From Acinetobacter lwoffii (GTDB lineage Bacteria; Pseudomonadota; Gammaproteobacteria; Pseudomonadales; Moraxellaceae), in assembly GCA_013530545.1 (NCBI GenBank), contig SPVA01000085.1, forward strand, positions 28,195-92,194: a DNA stretch of 64,000 nucleotides. The letters run 5' to 3'. The translations under genes were made by a program, and so were the position numbers. Under the pieces are notes generated by a model. It searched no databases. It was not told where the DNA came from and saw only the letters and a program-made list of their open reading frames with translations. Of this stretch, positions 1 through 8,238 are shown piece after piece. Position 1 is the stretch's first letter. Each line of letters begins with the position of its first letter.

Positions 1-428
1 TCACCTTCCGCATGCTTTTCTAGCATGCCACCGAGCAAAGGCACTTTGACTTTGACTGTCCAGTTTAACTGAAACTGGATCTGGTCTTCATCTCCAGTGA
101 CTGCACGCTGACAGATGGCCTCGATCGGCAAGTTCGCACCGAGTTGTACCGTCGAAGTCATTTCATTCAGATTGCTGACATCGGTACGCTGCAAACGGAA
201 TGCATCTTTGAGTAATTTTTTTGCGATATCAGGAATATTAACATCCAGATTATAAGCGCGTTTCAGGGTATACATATGCCCCTGCTTTTCCGAAACCAGG
301 ATTTCCAAGTTTTGCGCAGGAATTCGATGGCAAACTGCCTCATGCAAACGAATATCATTGGCCAAACGCTTAAATTCATCAATAGACACGCCATTGATAA
401 TTGCTTTCACGGTGAACTGATGTGCCAT
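1..428 (-). CDS. DUF2505 family protein (3' part cut off by window edge)
   Basis: Reading the minus strand from the ATG at 428 gives 142 uninterrupted codons that run off the left edge, beginning MAHQFTVKAIINGVSIDEF. The start is backed by an AAGGA about 8 bases upstream. The composition (FKRLANDIRLHEAVCHRIP, later VKVKVPLLGGMLEK) matches the DUF2505 family, whose members have a START/SRPBCC-like fold. No biochemical role is established for the family. The C-terminus is not in the window. Family assignment is from memory of the pattern, so moderate confidence; the reading frame itself is secure. Confidence 0.75.
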   Translation of the reverse strand, partial: MAHQFTVKAIINGVSIDEFKRLANDIRLHEAVCHRIPAQNLEILVSEKQGHMYTLKRAYNLDVNIPDIAKKLLKDAFRLQRTDVSNLNEMTSTVQLGANLPIEAICQRAVTGDEDQIQFQLNWTVKVKVPLLGGMLEKHAEG

Positions 429-577
429 GCTATTTTTTCCTTATTTTTATTACGATATTCGCCTATGCCACTCTCGGCTGATGCGAATAAAAATCAGATA
501 CAGAGATGACCCTGCAATTTATATCAACTTTATAGCGGATGTCATTATTCTTTTATCTGGAAATTCCGGCAGCCCGG

Positions 578-853
578 TCAATGTTTGCAACATAGTTTTA
601 CTGAAAGCTGTGCCTGTCCACAGCTGATCTGTAGCTGCGCTTCGCCATAATAAATCACGGCATGAAACTCATCGGCACCATCATCTAGACCGGAAACATA
701 GTATTCAGTTCCAGCTGGGAAAGCCTGCAGCCAGTCAGCCTTATAAAAATCAGACACAGAATCAAACTGCAAATACAGTTCAGGCTCAGCTTCGATCTTC
801 ATCGCCAGTGCAATAAACTTCTGTAATTGTGCTTGATGAAAATCAATGATCAT
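578..853 (-). CDS. hypothetical protein, 91 aa
   Basis: This is an open frame of 91 codons lying between the DUF2505 gene and the next minus-strand gene. I do not recognise a family. It begins MIIDFHQAQLQKFIALAMKI and has an acidic middle (GLDDGADEFHAV) with two cysteines near the end (KLCCKH). It has no signal peptide and no membrane segment. The amino-acid make-up looks coding rather than random, with balanced charged residues and amphipathic helices. The ribosome-binding site is weak (GGCAGAA). It may be a small cytosolic protein restricted to Acinetobacter. Confidence 0.55.
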   Translation of the reverse strand: MIIDFHQAQLQKFIALAMKIEAEPELYLQFDSVSDFYKADWLQAFPAGTEYYVSGLDDGADEFHAVIYYGEAQLQISCGQAQLSVKLCCKH

Positions 854-1111
854 AGTATTTCTGCCTTTTTAGTCCGGATCATTGCTCGCCAGACTCCGTA
901 CATTCTAAACGACTATTTCAAGAATAGGACTCGCGAGTCTTGAGGTTTTTCTAGCGCAAGATTATGGCTTAAAGGAGATAAATTATATGGGCTATTTCCG
1001 CCAAGCGGCAGAAAAATCTGAGCTAAGGCATGAGATACCTTTTCTGAATTATAATGGCTTAAGTACGTAGCCTGAGATCTTCAGTCGTAGAAAATGACTG
1101 AAAGTTGTGTT

Positions 1112-1612
1112 CTAAGCACAGTCAGAATGCAAAAGTTCCCTGCGAATTTCATGCCGGTGCTCTTCTCCAAAACGGTCGACATGTGCATAGAATACGCCAT
1201 AGCGACCGACATAATATTCCAGTGACTGATCATAAAAATTCCAGAAAATAGACCATTCGCCTAAATCCATCTGACGAATCTGGGTACCACTGTGCATCGG
1301 CATTTTTTGTAATAGTTCTTGCTGTAACTGTTCGGCCTGTGCCCGACTCTCAATATGCACCTGCCGTTGAAAGAATAGCTGTGCCACATCGTCAAACAAT
1401 TCCAGTTCATAAGCATCCACCAGATGTACTTGCTGCTCTTGCTCGATGACCTCTTGCTCTGTCATGCTAGAAATCTGTGCCGGTTTTTCCGGATGCTGAC
1501 ACACCAGATGGCGCTGAGCTTTATAGATCTTTCTGCCGACGATCCAGGCAGCATTCAACATGAATAAAACACATAACAACAGCAGTAATTTCAGCATGGT
1601 TGATGATCTCAT
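1112..1612 (-). CDS. membrane-anchored hypothetical protein, 166 aa
   Basis: The protein starts MRSSTMLKLLLLLCVLFML, a single hydrophobic helix (residues about 6-26) that would serve as an N-terminal anchor or uncleaved signal. A soluble, glutamine- and glutamate-rich domain follows (EQEVIEQEQQ near residue 55; an aromatic stretch WSIFWNFYDQSLEYYVGRYG near residue 120). I know of no family match. The first methionine at 1612 and a second at residue 6 are both possible starts. Downstream toward 853 is a 258-base gap with no gene. Likely an inner-membrane protein with a periplasmic domain; function unknown. Confidence 0.6.
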   Translation of the reverse strand: MRSSTMLKLLLLLCVLFMLNAAWIVGRKIYKAQRHLVCQHPEKPAQISSMTEQEVIEQEQQVHLVDAYELELFDDVAQLFFQRQVHIESRAQAEQLQQELLQKMPMHSGTQIRQMDLGEWSIFWNFYDQSLEYYVGRYGVFYAHVDRFGEEHRHEIRRELLHSDCA

Positions 1613-1967
1613 GTGACTAATTTTATTTTTATGGTTATAGGATCAAGATTCATTTGAATAGTCCCTTTTGACTCAGCATACGTCTATTTTTTATACAGTG
1701 CAAACTTGAGGCTTATTTTTGCTATTTATCTTCTCTGCTTGCTCATTTTACCCAGATTCGAACTTCGATTTATTTAAAAATTGATTTACTTTGATTTTTT
1801 ATTTTTAACTCCCTAATGAGATTCAAGAACTTGAGATAAACAAACAGGACAAATCAGCAACAGAACAGATCTTCACATGGATAAATCACGGAAAATATTC
1901 TCAAAAAACTACAATATTGTTCTGTTTTTTACCCTCTTCTTTTTTATCAAATAAACCTTCCCTATAA
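1613..1967. other. AT-rich intergenic stretch, no gene seen
   Basis: This is a 355-base divergent spacer between the minus-strand hypothetical gene and the plus-strand GNAT gene. It is strongly AT-rich and must hold both promoters. I found no convincing consensus promoter, hairpin or small reading frame in it. Confidence 0.4.
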
Positions 1968-2434
1968 ATGTTCGAGAAAATGAATAATATTATGATTCGT
2001 GAAGGGAGGGTCGAAGATATACCTCAAATTATTCAGGTCATTCATGACAGCATTCAGTCCTGTGTACTGGATCATCAGCGTGAAGAAAGCAAAATTCAAA
2101 CCTGGCTAGAAAAGTTTGATCATGCCAGCCTGATTGTCGATATGCTGTATAACGATTGCTGGGTTTATCTCATATATGACAAGGTCGTCGGATTCTTATT
2201 GGTCAGTGATGCTGGAGAAATCCGGATGCATTATGTGGCCCAACACTGCCAAAGACTGGGGTTCGGCACCGAGTTATTTCAACAAATGCATCGCACTTTA
2301 TTAAAGAAAAAATTCATCAGATTGAAATACAATCTACCCAAACTGCCTTAAGTTATTATCAGCACTGCGGCTTTCATCCACATTCTGCCGAGTCAGAAGA
2401 TGAATCGCGCTATCTGTATAAATATGTTTTTTAA
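1968..2434 (+). pseudogene. GNAT family N-acetyltransferase, frameshifted
   Basis: The first frame gives 127 residues with the GNAT beginning (IREGRVEDIPQIIQVIHDSI) and the acetyl-CoA-binding loop region (QHCQRLGFGTELFQQMH). It then drifts and stops at 2351. The other frame, entered near 2290-2296, continues with a typical GNAT C-terminus, including EIQSTQTALSYYQHCGF, and ends at TAA 2432-2434. Joining the two frames restores a normal family-length protein of about 155 residues. One base is therefore missing (or two extra) around 2290. Starts at 1968 and 1980 are both possible. The repaired 3' end overlaps the convergent diguanylate cyclase gene by a few bases. It may be a true pseudogene or a sequencing error; the substrate is unknown. 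Confidence 0.75.
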
Positions 2435-4299
2435 TCGACCTCTTTTTCAATTTTTAACTGATCACGTCCTGCCTGTTTAGCGGCGTAGAGCTGCACATCT
2501 GCCGCTTTCATCAATTCATGAATATCTGCATAGCCATGGTTTTGTTCAACCCAGGCCGCGCCCATACTAACCGTAACATAATCTTTTGCATCTGGCCGAT
2601 TCAGATGTTCCATACGCTGTTCCCGAATCTGGTTTAATACATTTTCCAGATTTTTTAGGGCAGTTTGAACTGGCATTCCAGTGAGCAGAATCGCAAACTC
2701 TTCACCACCATAACGTGCCAGATAGCCAGACGGTGGTAAAGCAGCTTGAATAATCCTAACCAGATTTTTCAGGATTTCATCCCCTTTTAAGTGGCCATAA
2801 TAGTCATTATAGTTTTTAAAAAAATCGACATCGAGCATGGCAAAAATCAAGGTATGTTGCGGCTGCTGTTGGGTCTGCAAAAACTGCTGCTGGATTTCAT
2901 GATTTAAGGCACGCCGGTTAAAAGCTCCAGTCAGCGCATCAATATTCATTTGCTGTTCCAGTTTGGCATTCACTTCACGCAGTTGCTGGGTCCGTTCTTT
3001 AACTTTTTGATCGAGCGAATTATTGAGGGCGATCAGGTTCAGGTTCAGCTGTTCAGTCTCATAAGTTTGATGTGCATAATGTCTGGACTGCTGAAACATG
3101 ATTAATAAGGCATAGATACTGGTTGAGATAAAGAACAGATGCGTGGTTTTAATTACATTGATCAGCAATAGATAATCATTCAAAAAAGTTAGACAGAGGA
3201 AAATAATTGCAATCAGATTTAAACGCGAATAATGCTCTTTATAACGTAAGGTCTGATAAAAACCGTAAATAAAATTACCGATGATGACCAAGGCAAAAAT
3301 CGCACTAAATAGGGCCAGACGTTCAAATATCTCAGGAGGTGAAAATAGGGTGAAAGTAATGTTAAAAACCAGTAATGCCACTGCGATATAATAAATCACC
3401 GGATTTAGATAGCGCCGGTTAAACAGATGCATATAGCTGAGAAAAAAGAAGGCAGCAATAAAAGTAAACAGATACTCTAAGCGGGTTCCCCACAGCCAGT
3501 TGATATTGGTAAATACCGAATAGGCATAAGGTGCAGAAAACAGGTTATGCAGGGCTAAAAAGACAATAAACCAGCCAAAAACAAAGATACTTTTACTGTT
3601 ACGTTCTCGTGATCCCCTGAATACCGAAAATAGAATAGTAAACACCCCCACCCCAAGTACCGCGCCGCACACCATGGCAATACTCATCATGAGCTGCTGA
3701 AATTGGCGATTGATGGTACCTGCAACGCCGATCTGCATCGGTCGTTCGAGACCACCATGCAAGTGGGTATAATTGGAAGCCTGAATGCTTAAGGTAATAT
3801 ATTCAGTGTCTGGAACAAAATAGCCAATACTCGGTGCTTTCTCAGTCACCTGTTTGTCAGGTGTGGTACTGATTTCCCCGAGACGGACAATAAACTGTCC
3901 ATTGACATATACCCGATAGGCGCCGTATTGGGTTGGAATCCGAATCGCGATGCGTCGCCCGAGAAATTCTTTCGGAATTTTAAAATAACCAATAAAGGTA
4001 CCGTAGCCAGAGTTTGAACCCGCTAGAGTTTTAAAAGAGGCTGGCAATTCAACTGTTTTTGACTGGAGTACGGGGCTGGGCTGAACAATAAACTGACTCG
4101 GATAAAACAGCCATTTTCCCTGCAAGGCACTAGTGCTATGTTCGGTAAAATGAACTTCAGTAATATGGTCGTGAGATTGCTGCTGAAATGACGGCGAAGG
4201 GAGTTCATCCTGAGCGATTGCTGAACTTATGATGCAAGTCATCCAGCTCAAGGCACAGACAAATACGAAAAAACAGACATTCCTTATCAAGTTATGCAA
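2431..4299 (-). CDS. membrane diguanylate cyclase with 7TM sensor (GGDEF)
   Basis: This 622-residue protein makes the second messenger cyclic di-GMP from two GTP. Order of parts: signal peptide (about 1-29), a periplasmic beta-rich ligand-binding domain (about 40-190, with VELPASFK and GYGTFIGYFKIP), seven hydrophobic helices (about 200-400) as in 7TMR-DISM receptors, a coiled coil (about 410-450) and a C-terminal GGDEF domain. The catalytic loop is RYGGEEFAIL, intact. The five-residue-upstream position that would hold the inhibitory RxxD I-site reads PPSG, so product inhibition through that site is probably absent. It stands alone and ends in a tail-to-tail overlap with the GNAT gene. The ligand is unknown. 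Confidence 0.9.
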   Translation of the reverse strand: MHNLIRNVCFFVFVCALSWMTCIISSAIAQDELPSPSFQQQSHDHITEVHFTEHSTSALQGKWLFYPSQFIVQPSPVLQSKTVELPASFKTLAGSNSGYGTFIGYFKIPKEFLGRRIAIRIPTQYGAYRVYVNGQFIVRLGEISTTPDKQVTEKAPSIGYFVPDTEYITLSIQASNYTHLHGGLERPMQIGVAGTINRQFQQLMMSIAMVCGAVLGVGVFTILFSVFRGSRERNSKSIFVFGWFIVFLALHNLFSAPYAYSVFTNINWLWGTRLEYLFTFIAAFFFLSYMHLFNRRYLNPVIYYIAVALLVFNITFTLFSPPEIFERLALFSAIFALVIIGNFIYGFYQTLRYKEHYSRLNLIAIIFLCLTFLNDYLLLINVIKTTHLFFISTSIYALLIMFQQSRHYAHQTYETEQLNLNLIALNNSLDQKVKERTQQLREVNAKLEQQMNIDALTGAFNRRALNHEIQQQFLQTQQQPQHTLIFAMLDVDFFKNYNDYYGHLKGDEILKNLVRIIQAALPPSGYLARYGGEEFAILLTGMPVQTALKNLENVLNQIREQRMEHLNRPDAKDYVTVSMGAAWVEQNHGYADIHELMKAADVQLYAAKQAGRDQLKIEKEVD

Positions 4300-4483
4300 A
4301 TACGTTATATCTCAAAATAATTCTTTATTATTCTTATAATCTACAAGGAATATTTTTGATTTCAAATCTTTTTAGATGTTTTTTGTAGCTTCTCCGGCAC
4401 AGCTTATTTTGAAGCGACTGCACCGGAACCAGCGTATATCTTTGAATAAAAAATATAACTTATATTCAGCAAGTTAAATGATT

Positions 4484-4822
4484 TTAATCACGTGTTTTTA
4501 CATCAAACAGTTCAATTTCAAAAATCAGGTTGGAATTGGCTGGAATGACTTTACCCATTTTACGTTCGCCATAGGCCAAATGTGCAGGCACCATCAGTTT
4601 ACGCTTACCGCCAACTTTCATTCCCAGAATACCCTGATCCCAACCTTTGATCACACGACCGGTACCAATAACAGTTTCAAAATAATTACCGCGGTCAATT
4701 GAAGAATCGAACTTGGTTCCATCTTCCAGCCAGCCAGTATAGTGCGTGGTAATTAAGGCACCTTTTACCGCTTCTTTACCTTCGCCTACTTTTAAATCAA
4801 TAATTTCAAGTTCGTTGATCAT
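4484..4822 (-). CDS. FKBP-type peptidyl-prolyl cis-trans isomerase
   Basis: The 112-residue protein is a single FKBP domain that catalyses proline cis-trans isomerisation during protein folding. Recognisable family blocks are HYTGWLEDGTKFDSS, VIKGWDQGILGMKVGGKR and AYGERKMGKVIPANSNLIFEIEL. These contain the usual pocket aromatic and hydrophobic residues, including the W of KGWDQG and the Y of AYGER. There is no signal peptide, so it is cytosolic, and there is no dimerisation domain of the FkpA/Mip kind. It is the last gene of a minus-strand run that begins with the CobW-like gene. Confidence 0.93.
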   Translation of the reverse strand: MINELEIIDLKVGEGKEAVKGALITTHYTGWLEDGTKFDSSIDRGNYFETVIGTGRVIKGWDQGILGMKVGGKRKLMVPAHLAYGERKMGKVIPANSNLIFEIELFDVKTRD

Positions 4823-4907
4823 GGTTATTTACCTGAGAGGAGCATAAAATTCAAAGCTCAGTATAAACTGGAATGCTCTATATTTTTAAGTCTGGGCCAT
4901 TGATGGG

Positions 4908-5531
4908 TTAAAAGCTGAGTTCCTGAATATTCTTATCATTGAGTAAATACTGGGTTAATTCTTGATGATTCTTGGCCGATCCCATCAGGATCCAGCGTCC
5001 GACAATCTGTTGATCAATTTTTTTTTGTGAGGAATGCACCACTTTTAACTGATAACGTTTAAATAACATTTCGTAGTGATCAGAATCATTCTGATCGAAT
5101 GGGCAGACGATTTCATAGCTGCGTTCCTGATTCAGAGATTCAATGCCGCGCTGGACATACATCAATAGAACCAGCACCACCATGACAATAAAAGTAGCCC
5201 AAATACTTAAGAGTTCATAGCCTGCACCGACCGCCATGCCGAGTGCAGCTGTCATCCAGATGGTGGTCGCGGTGGTAATCCCGGAAATACGGTTATCATC
5301 TTTCAGGATAACACCAGCACCTAGAAAACCCAGTCCAGTCAAGACATTGGCGGCCAGCCGGTCAGGATTGGCCACGCCTATTTTCAGGGAGATAATGGTA
5401 AATAAACAGGAACTCAGACTGACCATAATCATGGTACGCAGTCCGGCAGATTTACTGTGATACTCACGCTCTGCACCAATAATTGCGCCGATCGCGACAG
5501 CCAGCAGTAAATCATAAAGTTCATGGTACAT
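4908..5531 (-). CDS. MgtC/SapB family inner-membrane protein
   Basis: This is a 207-residue protein with an N-terminal MgtC domain of four or five membrane helices (about 1-125) and a soluble C-terminal tail. Family signatures include IGAIIGAEREYHSKSAGLRT near the start and NVLTGLGFLGAGVILK around residue 65. MgtC proteins support growth under low magnesium and in some pathogens modulate the F-type ATPase. In most environmental bacteria their role is unknown, so I give no gene symbol. It lies 85 bases after YaeQ and 85 bases before FKBP on the same strand. Confidence 0.9.
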   Translation of the reverse strand: MYHELYDLLLAVAIGAIIGAEREYHSKSAGLRTMIMVSLSSCLFTIISLKIGVANPDRLAANVLTGLGFLGAGVILKDDNRISGITTATTIWMTAALGMAVGAGYELLSIWATFIVMVVLVLLMYVQRGIESLNQERSYEIVCPFDQNDSDHYEMLFKRYQLKVVHSSQKKIDQQIVGRWILMGSAKNHQELTQYLLNDKNIQELSF

Positions 5532-5616
5532 GGTGCAGCCCTGCGTATTCTTATTCCTCAGATATACGCAATTTGAGCTACAGGATACAAGTCCAGACTT
5601 GCATCCTTATTTGGCC

Positions 5617-6147
5617 TTATTGTAACTGTTCCCACTCCACCAGCACCTGGCCCTGATCGCCAATCAAGGTCCATTCACCATCCATCACATTGAGCTGTAA
5701 CTGCATGGTGCGTTCGCATAACTGTGGCAATGCGTCGGTGGTTGCGGTAGATAACTTCCACACTTCCACATTTTTTAAGATTTTTAATTTGCTGCTGCGC
5801 TTATACCATTCATCCACCGCAGAACCATAGGTGACGACTGCGACCTGCTTGCAACGCGCACTGGCCTTTTTGACTTTATCTTCATCCGGGCTACCGACTT
5901 CAATCCATTTGACCAGTTGCCCGGTCAGATCCTTTTCCCAGAGTGCTGGTTCATCTGTTTCAAACAGATCCTTGGTAAATTCCAGTGCTTTATCGGCATA
6001 GCGTGCATAGGCCAGAATACGTACCATCAAGCGTTCAATGGTTTCTGAAGGATGCAGCGCTATCGTCAGCTGATAGTCAGCATAACGATGCGTATCCATG
6101 TCCGCAATATTCAAATCAACCTTATAAATCGTCGCTTTTAACGCCAT
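5617..6147 (-). CDS. YaeQ family protein
   Basis: The frame is open from 6225, but the family's usual N-terminus, MALKATIYKVDLNIADMD, begins at 6147. A GAGGA lies about 8 bases upstream of that codon, so I place the start there (176 aa). Other family blocks are DQLTIALHPSETIERLMVR-like (HPSETIERLMVRILAYA) and LTGQLVKWIEVGSPDEDKVKKA. The YaeQ structure resembles PD-(D/E)XK nucleases. It was once linked to RfaH-like transcription activity, but no firm function is established. It sits between the CobW-like GTPase and MgtC-like genes on the same strand. Confidence 0.88.
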   Translation of the reverse strand: MALKATIYKVDLNIADMDTHRYADYQLTIALHPSETIERLMVRILAYARYADKALEFTKDLFETDEPALWEKDLTGQLVKWIEVGSPDEDKVKKASARCKQVAVVTYGSAVDEWYKRSSKLKILKNVEVWKLSTATTDALPQLCERTMQLQLNVMDGEWTLIGDQGQVLVEWEQLQ

Positions 6148-6248
6148 CACATAATCCTCAAATTTGGCGCCTAGCATATAAGATTTAGCGCTATTTTGCT
6201 GAACAGATTTAGGCCAATAATTCATTCAGCGCACTAGAAACAGTACCG

Positions 6249-7256
6249 TTATTTTTCTGGATCGATACGACATTGCATCAGGGCAGTTTCAAATGCCAGC
6301 CAATCGCGTGACTGTTGATAAATCACTTCCACCCGGTTATCAATGCCTTCATCTGCCGACTGATAATTAAACTGCTCAGGATTAAAATTAAAGCTTTTCC
6401 AGCCCTGGTCGGTATGAAAAATTCCCTTGATTCTGAGCCAGTCTTTTTGTTCACAGAGCAGATCCAGCAGATCATAAAAATTAAATTGCCAGCGTTTTGG
6501 CAATTTCCAGCCCGCGACCTGATAACCTTGCGCACTTTCTACATAATGATAAGGCATCTGCTGAATCACTACGGGCGTATCGTCTGAACGGGTGATCTGT
6601 TGCTGTTTTAACAAAGGCTGGATCTGACGGGCAGAACCCTGATACTTCTGCTTGATCAGTTCGATATCGAGTTGTCCGTGCTCGGTGAACAGCCACTGTT
6701 GCGCATAAGGTTGATATTCTTCCTGAAGTTGCGTGAGCGCTGCGTGATCTGCGGCTGTCATCAAGTCAGTATGTGAAATCACCACAATATGCGCTGCCTT
6801 GAGCTGGTCTGCATACAGATTTTGTTGAGTCCAGTCCTGATCATGTAAACGCGAACCATCTACCACAGTGACTAAAGCCTGCATGTTTAAATGACTCTGC
6901 CAGTGCGGTTCGGTCAACTGTTCCAATAATTGGCCAGGATGTCCCAGTCCGGTAGGTTCGATAAACAGACGATCTGGTTTCACTTCTGATAGCAGACGTG
7001 ACAAGGCAATCTGCATCGGCAACTGGCTACTGCAACATAGACAACCACCCAACAGCTCTTTGACTGCATAACCCTGATCTTGTGGCAATAATTGCTGGTC
7101 TACCCCAATCTGGCCAAATTCATTCATCAGCACCGCCCAGATTTCCTGTTCCGGTTTTTGCTGCAGTAAATGTTTGAGTAGTGTGGTTTTACCTGCACCC
7201 AAAAATCCGGAAATGATATGGACAGGAATAGCCTGCGACGCTGACAGAATTTTCAA
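6249..7256 (-). CDS. CobW/COG0523 GTP-binding metallochaperone
   Basis: This is a 335-residue P-loop GTPase of the G3E/COG0523 family, thought to hand metal (often zinc) to client proteins. The Walker A motif is SGFLGAGKTTL (about 16-26), the metal-binding CxCC is in ELLGGCLCC (about 67-75), and VVISHTDLM supplies the guanine-specificity region in place of NKxD. The CobW C-terminal domain follows (about 230-320). It lacks a histidine-rich tail. It is the first gene of the run CobW-YaeQ-MgtC-FKBP. I looked upstream for a Zur-type palindrome and did not find a clear one, so zinc control is unproven. Confidence 0.88.
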   Translation of the reverse strand: MKILSASQAIPVHIISGFLGAGKTTLLKHLLQQKPEQEIWAVLMNEFGQIGVDQQLLPQDQGYAVKELLGGCLCCSSQLPMQIALSRLLSEVKPDRLFIEPTGLGHPGQLLEQLTEPHWQSHLNMQALVTVVDGSRLHDQDWTQQNLYADQLKAAHIVVISHTDLMTAADHAALTQLQEEYQPYAQQWLFTEHGQLDIELIKQKYQGSARQIQPLLKQQQITRSDDTPVVIQQMPYHYVESAQGYQVAGWKLPKRWQFNFYDLLDLLCEQKDWLRIKGIFHTDQGWKSFNFNPEQFNYQSADEGIDNRVEVIYQQSRDWLAFETALMQCRIDPEK

Positions 7257-7652
7257 AATCGGCTCTCAAGAGATTGAATGGAAATAGCAATGCCCTGCAT
7301 TATAAAGCACAGTGTGACTTTAAAATGCGTGTTCTTCGCAAATACGGCGTGAAAATCACAGAGATAAAAATTAATGGAATGATCCAAAATTACCAATTTT
7401 CTATGTTAACTTTTATTTCAAATTTTATTTTTGAAATATTCATACACACTTTCATTAAATAAAACTCCGCATAATTAACAGAAATAAAACAACTTTCTTA
7501 GTTTTGTATCTACAGGGTTATTCCCTGCGTGTCGCTTTTGTTAATTGATTTGCTCAGTAAAATTCCTGTGCTTAGGATGGGCATCTGTCGAATTGATGTG
7601 ATGGTCAGTTCGGCAGATTACATTACATGACATGAATAAAAGGATGCCAAAA
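7257..7652. other. divergent intergenic region
   Basis: These 396 bases separate the minus-strand CobW-like gene from the plus-strand small exported protein. On the minus strand a TATAAT lies near 7300 and could be the -10 of the CobW operon, without a good -35. The rest is AT-rich. I see no RNA gene or credible small reading frame here. Confidence 0.4.
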
Positions 7653-7886
7653 ATGAAATATGCACAAATCTTACTTGCCACTACGCTTACTGCTGCTGCA
7701 GCTACCAGTTTTGCTGACAGCAAAACCACAGATGCGAAAACCACCACTGCAGAAGAAAAAGTGATTGTGACTACCCAAGAATTACCTGAATCAAATGCTC
7801 CAGTTGCAGGTGCATCTGCAGAGCAACCTGCTGCCTCTGAAGCTGCTGCAGAAAGCACGCCCCCTGCAAAACCTGCTGCACGTTAA
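7653..7886 (+). CDS. small exported Ala/Thr/Pro-rich protein
   Basis: The 77-residue product starts MKYAQILLATTLTAAAATSF with a classical signal peptide, likely cleaved after ATSFA. The mature part of about 54 residues is rich in Ala, Thr, Glu and Pro and looks disordered (ends ESTPPAKPAAR). An in-frame ATG lies 21 bases upstream, but an AAGGA 8 bases before 7653 favours the later start. There is no lipobox. A hairpin followed by T residues lies downstream, so it is probably a single-gene transcript. Function unknown. Confidence 0.7.
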   Translation: MKYAQILLATTLTAAAATSFADSKTTDAKTTTAEEKVIVTTQELPESNAPVAGASAEQPAASEAAAESTPPAKPAAR

Positions 7887-7978
7887 GTGATTGAACGAAT
7901 CGTTTAATCCTTCAATGAAGATATCAGGGACAGTAATTCTCCAGTAGGCTTTGTCCTATACTGCCTCGATATTATTCG

Positions 7979-8016
7979 ATGCTGAATCATGCTTGATGCT
8001 GGTTCAGCATTTTTAT
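7979..8016 (+). terminator. probable intrinsic terminator
   Basis: The 8-base arms ATGCTGAA and TTCAGCAT pair around a 16-base loop and are followed by TTTTATT. It is placed about 90 bases after the small exported protein gene. Confidence 0.55.
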
Positions 8017-8238
8017 TGCACAAAATCTATTTATTACCATAGTCAAAACTGATCATAGAATTAATACAGGCTATCAAATTTTTATTATTTTTATTAGTAA
8101 AATCAATTATTTATTTAAAAACAACCTATTTCAATCTAATATTATCCATATACTTAAGCTACTATCGCCTAACTTGTTTCTGGCTTCTAACTGTCCCTTA
8201 ATAGCATCAAATGCAAGTCGATTGAATGGACATTCGCT
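8017..8238. other. AT-rich upstream region of the MhpA-like gene
   Basis: Together with 7887-8016 this forms a 352-base gene-free stretch. Apart from the terminator at its left, I see only AT-rich sequence that must hold the promoter of the hydroxylase gene. No regulator gene is adjacent and no clear operator palindrome was found. Confidence 0.35.

Noticed and set aside
7274..7462. 62-codon frame in the CobW upstream region
   Set aside because: AT-driven composition rich in Ile/Phe/Asn, no ribosome site, and it overlaps the likely promoter region.
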